A stretch of DNA of 8,183 nucleotides from contig JAUWPK010000155.1 of assembly GCA_030611625.1 (NCBI GenBank), positions 1 through 8,183 on the forward strand, read 5' to 3'. Each line of letters opens with the position of its first letter. Position 1 is the first letter of the stretch. Source of the stretch: Promethearchaeum sp. GTDB lineage: Archaea; Asgardarchaeota; Lokiarchaeia; Sigyniarchaeales; Promethearchaeaceae. Made by a program: the position numbers and the translations under genes. The notes under the pieces were generated by a model. The model made no database searches, was not told the origin of the DNA, and saw nothing but the letters and a program-made list of their open reading frames with translations. Shown one piece after another: positions 5,178-8,183 of the stretch.

Positions 5178-6506
5178 TTATGACCCTCCTTCAGCGCGCA
5201 ATTTACGATATATCTCTTCAAATTCAGAACCTATTTGCCTATATGGCTGAATGAATTCTAGAAAATCTAAAGCTTCTTGTACTTTTTCAATATCGCCATT
5301 TTCTGCGCCTTCCAACCATTTAGTATGCACTGCATTAGTAATAAAACCGCCTCCTAAGACAACAGATTGCATTATGTTTGAAATTTCTTCTTCGGACTTT
5401 TTTAGAATAGATTCTTTATTGATTTTACCCACATGCATAAAACCTTGTAAGAAAAGGTCTTCCTCAATCATATCCTCGTACATACTTGACATGCTCTCTT
5501 TAGAAAAATTATTCTTCTGGATAGCTTCCGCTGCTGTTTTTGCTGCAAATATTCCAGTTGCAAAAGCAGGAGACATTCCTTCGCCTAAGAAAGGAATGAC
5601 AAATCCTCCAGCCTCACCCGTAAGAATAAGACCATTTTTAACTTTTTGAGAAATTTTTTCATCATATTCCAAATGAAGCCCCCAAGAGACAATTTTTCCT
5701 CCTTCTAACTTCCGTTTTACTATCGGTAAATTAAGGAAATTTTGCATATATTGGTTTACATTCGAAATCTTATCATTGAAAAGATCTTTTGTCATATAAC
5801 CTCCAGTTCCAATCGTTACGGTATCTTTCTTAGGAAAAATCCACGGCCAAGTTTTATATTGTATTTCCGGAGCAAGATAGTACTCAATACAATAACCTCC
5901 TTGTTCGTCTGAAAACCTTTCATTAATTACTTCTTCACCTAATTCTACAGCAACGGTAACATATAGTATCATGTTATTTCCACTGCGTTTTGGGATTAAA
6001 CCTGCATTCCTTCCAACAATAGAATTAACCCCTGCTGCATCAATTAACACTTTACAACGAAATTTCTCTCCAGAATCTGTGATAACTCCGCATACGTAAT
6101 CATTTTCTTCAATGATATCAGTTACCGTAGTAGAAAGTTTTACTTCTGCACCAGCGAGTTTAGCTTGTTCAGTGTGCCATGTGTCAAATTTATCCCTTCT
6201 AATAGACAATAATAACACCCCTTTTGTCGGAATTTCATTAAAAACAGTTGTACGGGCATCATTTATGTGATAAGTTCGCATAGAATGGATTTCTCGTTCA
6301 ATGGGTCCTTTCATTATGTAATATAATTCTTCATTGTGCATACCAGCTAAATTTATGCAAGTTCCGGAGATATTTTTTGTTCCCGGCTCAGGAGACTTTT
6401 CAATTAAAAGAGTTTTTAAACCCAATTCAGCAGTTTTTTTTGCAGCAGCAGGTCCTGCACATCCAGCCCCAACTACTATGACATCATAAAAATTATCTTC
6501 AGTCAT
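5178..6506 (-). CDS. FixC / geranylgeranyl-reductase family FAD-dependent oxidoreductase
   Basis: A 442-residue protein of the FAD-dependent family that includes geranylgeranyl reductase (GGR), FixC and ETF:quinone oxidoreductase. YDVIVVGAGCAG (7-18) is the GxGxxG FAD site, followed by the LLIEK strand end. KNISG (44-48) resembles the KNVTGG segment of FixC. C50 is near the position of the cysteine found by FAD in archaeal GGRs. TWPWIFP (219-225) followed by VTIGTGG matches the GGR substrate-cavity motif YxWxFP...GxG. GLILTGEAGGFVIPFLGEGM (292-311) is the C-terminal FAD motif, with Glu where Asp is usual. No membrane helix is evident. GGRs hydrogenate prenyl chains of archaeal lipids; FixC-type proteins move electrons between ETF and quinone. 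The sequence has signs of both. AAAGGA (6518-6513) lies 6 nt before the ATG. First gene of the operon, followed at 2 bp by its likely electron donor, then by SCP2. Confidence 0.8.
   Translation of the reverse strand: MTEDNFYDVIVVGAGCAGPAAAKKTAELGLKTLLIEKSPEPGTKNISGTCINLAGMHNEELYYIMKGPIEREIHSMRTYHINDARTTVFNEIPTKGVLLLSIRRDKFDTWHTEQAKLAGAEVKLSTTVTDIIEENDYVCGVITDSGEKFRCKVLIDAAGVNSIVGRNAGLIPKRSGNNMILYVTVAVELGEEVINERFSDEQGGYCIEYYLAPEIQYKTWPWIFPKKDTVTIGTGGYMTKDLFNDKISNVNQYMQNFLNLPIVKRKLEGGKIVSWGLHLEYDEKISQKVKNGLILTGEAGGFVIPFLGEGMSPAFATGIFAAKTAAEAIQKNNFSKESMSSMYEDMIEEDLFLQGFMHVGKINKESILKKSEEEISNIMQSVVLGGGFITNAVHTKWLEGAENGDIEKVQEALDFLEFIQPYRQIGSEFEEIYRKLRAEGGS
5184..5191 (-). promoter_or_regulatory. 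Strong ribosome binding site inside the flavoprotein gene
   Basis: AAGGAGGG on the minus strand lies within the last codons of the flavoprotein gene and ends 8 nt before the ferredoxin ATG at 5175. It is the strongest SD in the window. It fixes the ferredoxin start at M1 rather than the internal M5. Confidence 0.75.
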
Positions 6507-6540
6507 ATTAAATCCTTTAAGAATAAGAATTATTAAATTT

Positions 6541-6550
6541 GAATATTTCC
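6541..6550 (-). promoter_or_regulatory. TATA-like box of the flavoprotein operon
   Basis: The minus strand reads GGAAATATTC, a purine-rich BRE-like start and an AAATATT core. It would place transcription start near 6520, just ahead of the SD at 6518-6513. The AT-rich stretch TTTAATAA at 6530-6537 is an alternative. The location next to the palindrome at 6551-6565 supports a promoter here. Confidence 0.35.
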
Positions 6551-6565
6551 GTCTATTCTATAGAC
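6551..6565. promoter_or_regulatory. Short palindrome next to the flavoprotein operon promoter
   Basis: GTCTAT (6551-6556) and ATAGAC (6560-6565) are exact reverse complements three bases apart, directly upstream of the TATA-like box. It is a reasonable operator or activator site. It also overlaps the left arm of a larger imperfect inverted repeat. Confidence 0.45.
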
Positions 6566-6603
6566 TACATAACACCCTACATAGAAATGATGTAAACTAT
6601 AGA
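6557..6603. repeat. Imperfect inverted repeat, 14-bp arms
   Basis: TCTATAGACTACAT (6557-6570) and ATGTAAACTATAGA (6590-6603) are reverse complements at 12 of 14 positions, with a 19-bp spacer. It fills the middle of the gap between the transporter and the flavoprotein operon. Two half-sites about three helical turns apart could bind a regulator upstream of the promoter. It is downstream of the transporter terminator, so it probably belongs to the operon. Confidence 0.4.
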
Positions 6604-6625
6604 TAGAATATAACCGAAATTTAAT

Positions 6626-6645
6626 AAAAAAAAACTTAAAAAAAA
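6626..6645 (-). terminator. Double T-run terminator after the transporter gene
   Basis: On the minus strand a run of eight T (6645-6638) and one of nine T (6634-6626), separated by AAG, begin 6 nt after the TAA stop at 6652. T-rich tracts without a hairpin are the usual archaeal termination signal. Confidence 0.65.
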
Positions 6646-6651
6646 TGATCC

Positions 6652-8052
6652 TTAGATTTTTTCCCCTCTTTTTTTTGCATGTAATTCTGTTAAACGCTTT
6701 CGATTTTCTTTTAATCGTTCCCCCTTAATTGGATAAAACCAAAGTCCAATAAAGCTAATAATTAGGACAATAAAGGGAAATACACTTAAAAGAAATTGAA
6801 TTCCGACTAATGTATTAAAGTCAGGGTCAGGAGAATACGTTTCCCAATCAGAGCCAGCAAAAACTATCCCAATCATTAAGAAATTAATAATTCCACTCAA
6901 TCTAATGACAAAATTTATCATTCCATAATAACCACCACTTCTACGAACGCCCTGATTTATCTCATCTTCATCAATGATTTCAGCTAAACACTGATCATAG
7001 AAATAAAGAGAACCACCCAATCCAAAACCATTCAAAATCATCGTTATTAAAGCAGTGTCAAAATCATATGCAAAATAAAAACTAAGGACTGTAATTGCCC
7101 ATGTTCCTATTCCAACCAGGCCGGTCATCCGAGCACCCCATTTTTGGCGGATTTTGACCCAAATGGGTGTACTAAAGCCGCTTACAAGAAATGTTATCAG
7201 AAGTAGTACTCCGGTCAAAATGGAATTCTCTTCAGTAATATTGAGTACATGAGTTGCCCATAGCGGAATCACCGCGGGTAGGATACCGATCACAATCCAA
7301 GTTCCTAATGCAGGTATTAAATATATTAAAAAAGCCTTATTGCGAAAAGTGTATTTCAAGGAATCTTTAAAAGATGGGGTTTTCATGGCATCGTTAGAAA
7401 ACTCTGGTGGTTTTCTGACACCCCATTTGATGACTACAAAATAAGCAATGCAGATGATGATCGCCGCGATTACCCCATTGAGAATGAACTGGCTTTGGGT
7501 ATTATCATAGTCATATTGATTTGTAAGATCAACAATGATGAAAGTAGGAACAACGAAGCCAATAGTGACACCAATAATAGCAAAAATAATACGTAATTGA
7601 CCTACTTTACTCCGTTCTTCCATTGAAATAAACATTTCTGAAAACATGGAATTGTAATTGACATTGAAACTCGTGTAAGCAAAATCAAAAATAAATAACA
7701 TCAAAAGAAAATAAAGAAACTTCATACTATTACTGCTTGAAAGTGGAGGAGTAAACATTAAAATCATGATCGCAGCAAGAGGAATGGTTCCAACTATCAT
7801 CCATGGAATTCGACGACCCAATTTACTTTTTGTACGGTCAGAAATCCATCCAAGGAGGGGATCATTAATACTGTTCCATAAAGACCATATAATATAGCCA
7901 GCAGTGATCCATCTCACATCTAATTTCACATAGGTGAAATAAAAGGTAAACACTAAAAAGGAAAATGATTGATATGCAAGGTTATCGCCAATTTCACCGG
8001 TGGCAAAAGCCAATTTTGTGCGACGTGTAATTTTTTCAGTTAAATTTCCCAT
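6652..8052 (-). CDS. GPH-family (MelB-like) MFS symporter
   Basis: A 466-residue, 12-helix transporter of the glycoside-pentoside-hexuronide:cation symporter family (MFS). The key signature is NDPLLGWISDRTKSKLGRR (63-81), including the family's DPxxGxxSDRTxxxxGRR pattern between helices 2 and 3. EIIDEDEINQGVRRSGGYYG (358-377) matches the conserved cytoplasmic loop before helix 11. A basic tail (445-466) is cytosolic. Known members take up sugars or glycosides with Na+ or H+. Aligned by eye to E. coli MelB, only one of four acidic binding residues is kept: D59 is D64 here, but D55 is N60, D19 is N24, and D124 is N130. So the substrate and perhaps the coupling ion differ from MelB and should not be assigned. 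It starts at ATG 8052 with no SD, fitting a leaderless mRNA, and is a single-gene unit ended by a T-run terminator. Its product need not be linked to the operon downstream. Confidence 0.85.
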   Translation of the reverse strand: MGNLTEKITRRTKLAFATGEIGDNLAYQSFSFLVFTFYFTYVKLDVRWITAGYIIWSLWNSINDPLLGWISDRTKSKLGRRIPWMIVGTIPLAAIMILMFTPPLSSSNSMKFLYFLLMLFIFDFAYTSFNVNYNSMFSEMFISMEERSKVGQLRIIFAIIGVTIGFVVPTFIIVDLTNQYDYDNTQSQFILNGVIAAIIICIAYFVVIKWGVRKPPEFSNDAMKTPSFKDSLKYTFRNKAFLIYLIPALGTWIVIGILPAVIPLWATHVLNITEENSILTGVLLLITFLVSGFSTPIWVKIRQKWGARMTGLVGIGTWAITVLSFYFAYDFDTALITMILNGFGLGGSLYFYDQCLAEIIDEDEINQGVRRSGGYYGMINFVIRLSGIINFLMIGIVFAGSDWETYSPDPDFNTLVGIQFLLSVFPFIVLIISFIGLWFYPIKGERLKENRKRLTELHAKKRGEKI

Positions 8053-8073
8053 GTATGCTTATCTGCTTATGAT

Positions 8074-8084
8074 CTATAAATAAT
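8074..8084 (-). promoter_or_regulatory. TATA box of the transporter gene, leaderless type
   Basis: The minus strand reads ATTATTTATAG, centred about 27 nt before the ATG at 8052. That is the distance expected when transcription starts at the start codon, and no SD is present. This is the clearest archaeal promoter in the window. Confidence 0.6.
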
Positions 8085-8114
8085 CTCTTCTTATCGTGTT
8101 TACATCAGAAATGT

Positions 8115-8137
8115 CACCTAAAGGTGGTCTAAACCAC
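8115..8137. promoter_or_regulatory. Two overlapping inverted repeats upstream of the transporter promoter
   Basis: CACCT (8115-8119) pairs with AGGTG (8122-8126) over two bases. GTGGT (8124-8128) pairs with ACCAC (8133-8137) over four bases. The two share GTG, so only one hairpin can form at a time in RNA. As DNA they give three alternating CACC/GGTG/CCAC half-sites about 30 bp upstream of the TATA box, a fitting place for an activator or repressor. It could also belong to the end of a gene beyond the window. The rest of 8053-8183 shows no gene. Confidence 0.4.
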
Positions 8138-8183
8138 AACGTTCAAATAAAAAAATGGAAATCAAATAAAATTTTATTACCCG

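Noticed and set aside
5251..5649. A 132-codon open frame on the plus strand opposite the flavoprotein gene
   Set aside because: It has no recognisable domain, is rich in Ser/Pro as expected from a reversed frame, and lies wholly inside a well-supported gene. The other plus-strand frames in the window are shadows of the same kind.
5178..6506. Assigning fixC or a definite geranylgeranyl reductase symbol
   Set aside because: Motifs of both groups are present and no ETF genes are nearby, so a gene symbol would claim more than the sequence shows.
6652..8052. A functional operon link between the transporter and the flavoprotein operon
   Set aside because: A double T-run terminator and a 145-bp gap with its own promoter-like elements separate them.
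1..8183. CRISPR arrays, tRNA/rRNA genes, transposases and defence genes
   Set aside because: I looked for spaced direct repeats, tRNA-like arms and typical motifs on both strands and saw none. The window reads as ordinary metabolic and surface genes.

Overview
All eight genes in this window lie on the minus strand and cover about 90% of it. The DNA is AT-rich (roughly one third G+C by eye). The control signals look archaeal: TATA-type boxes about 25 nt before start codons, starts without a Shine-Dalgarno (probably leaderless), SD sequences matching the archaeal 16S tail inside the operon, and T-rich 3' ends. The gene set suggests an Asgard archaeon of the Lokiarchaeia kind: a legumain-type C13 peptidase with an Ig-like domain and a membrane anchor, a GPH-family transporter, a geranylgeranyl-reductase/FixC-type flavoprotein with a ferredoxin, and an SCP2 lipid-binding protein. 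That assignment is inference; no rRNA or other marker gene is present.

In transcription order (right to left): (1) 8052-6652, a 12-helix GPH/MFS symporter with its own leaderless-type promoter and a double T-run terminator. (2) 6506-2942, a probable five-gene operon: a FixC/geranylgeranyl-reductase-like flavoprotein, a two-cluster FixX-like ferredoxin, an SCP2 domain protein, an isochorismatase-fold cysteine hydrolase, and a thioredoxin-reductase-like flavoprotein without the redox CxxC. A symmetric element lies at its promoter. The last two genes abut closely and look translationally coupled. (3) 2821-1109, a secreted, membrane-anchored C13 (legumain/GPI8-type) peptidase. A perfect 11+11 bp palindrome sits at its promoter and a hairpin-plus-T-run terminator follows it. 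(4) 947-3, a short RlmN/Cfr-like radical SAM protein that keeps the methyl-carrier cysteine but lacks the resolving cysteine and the N-terminal domain.

The most coherent functional unit is the flavoprotein-ferredoxin-SCP2 trio. The ferredoxin could feed electrons to the flavoprotein, and SCP2 could present a lipid or prenyl substrate. This would suit saturation of isoprenoid chains or FixCX/ETF-QO-like electron transfer. No ETF (FixA/FixB) gene is in the window. Whether the hydrolase and TrxR-like protein serve the same pathway cannot be decided from sequence alone. I see no mobile element, CRISPR array or RNA gene.
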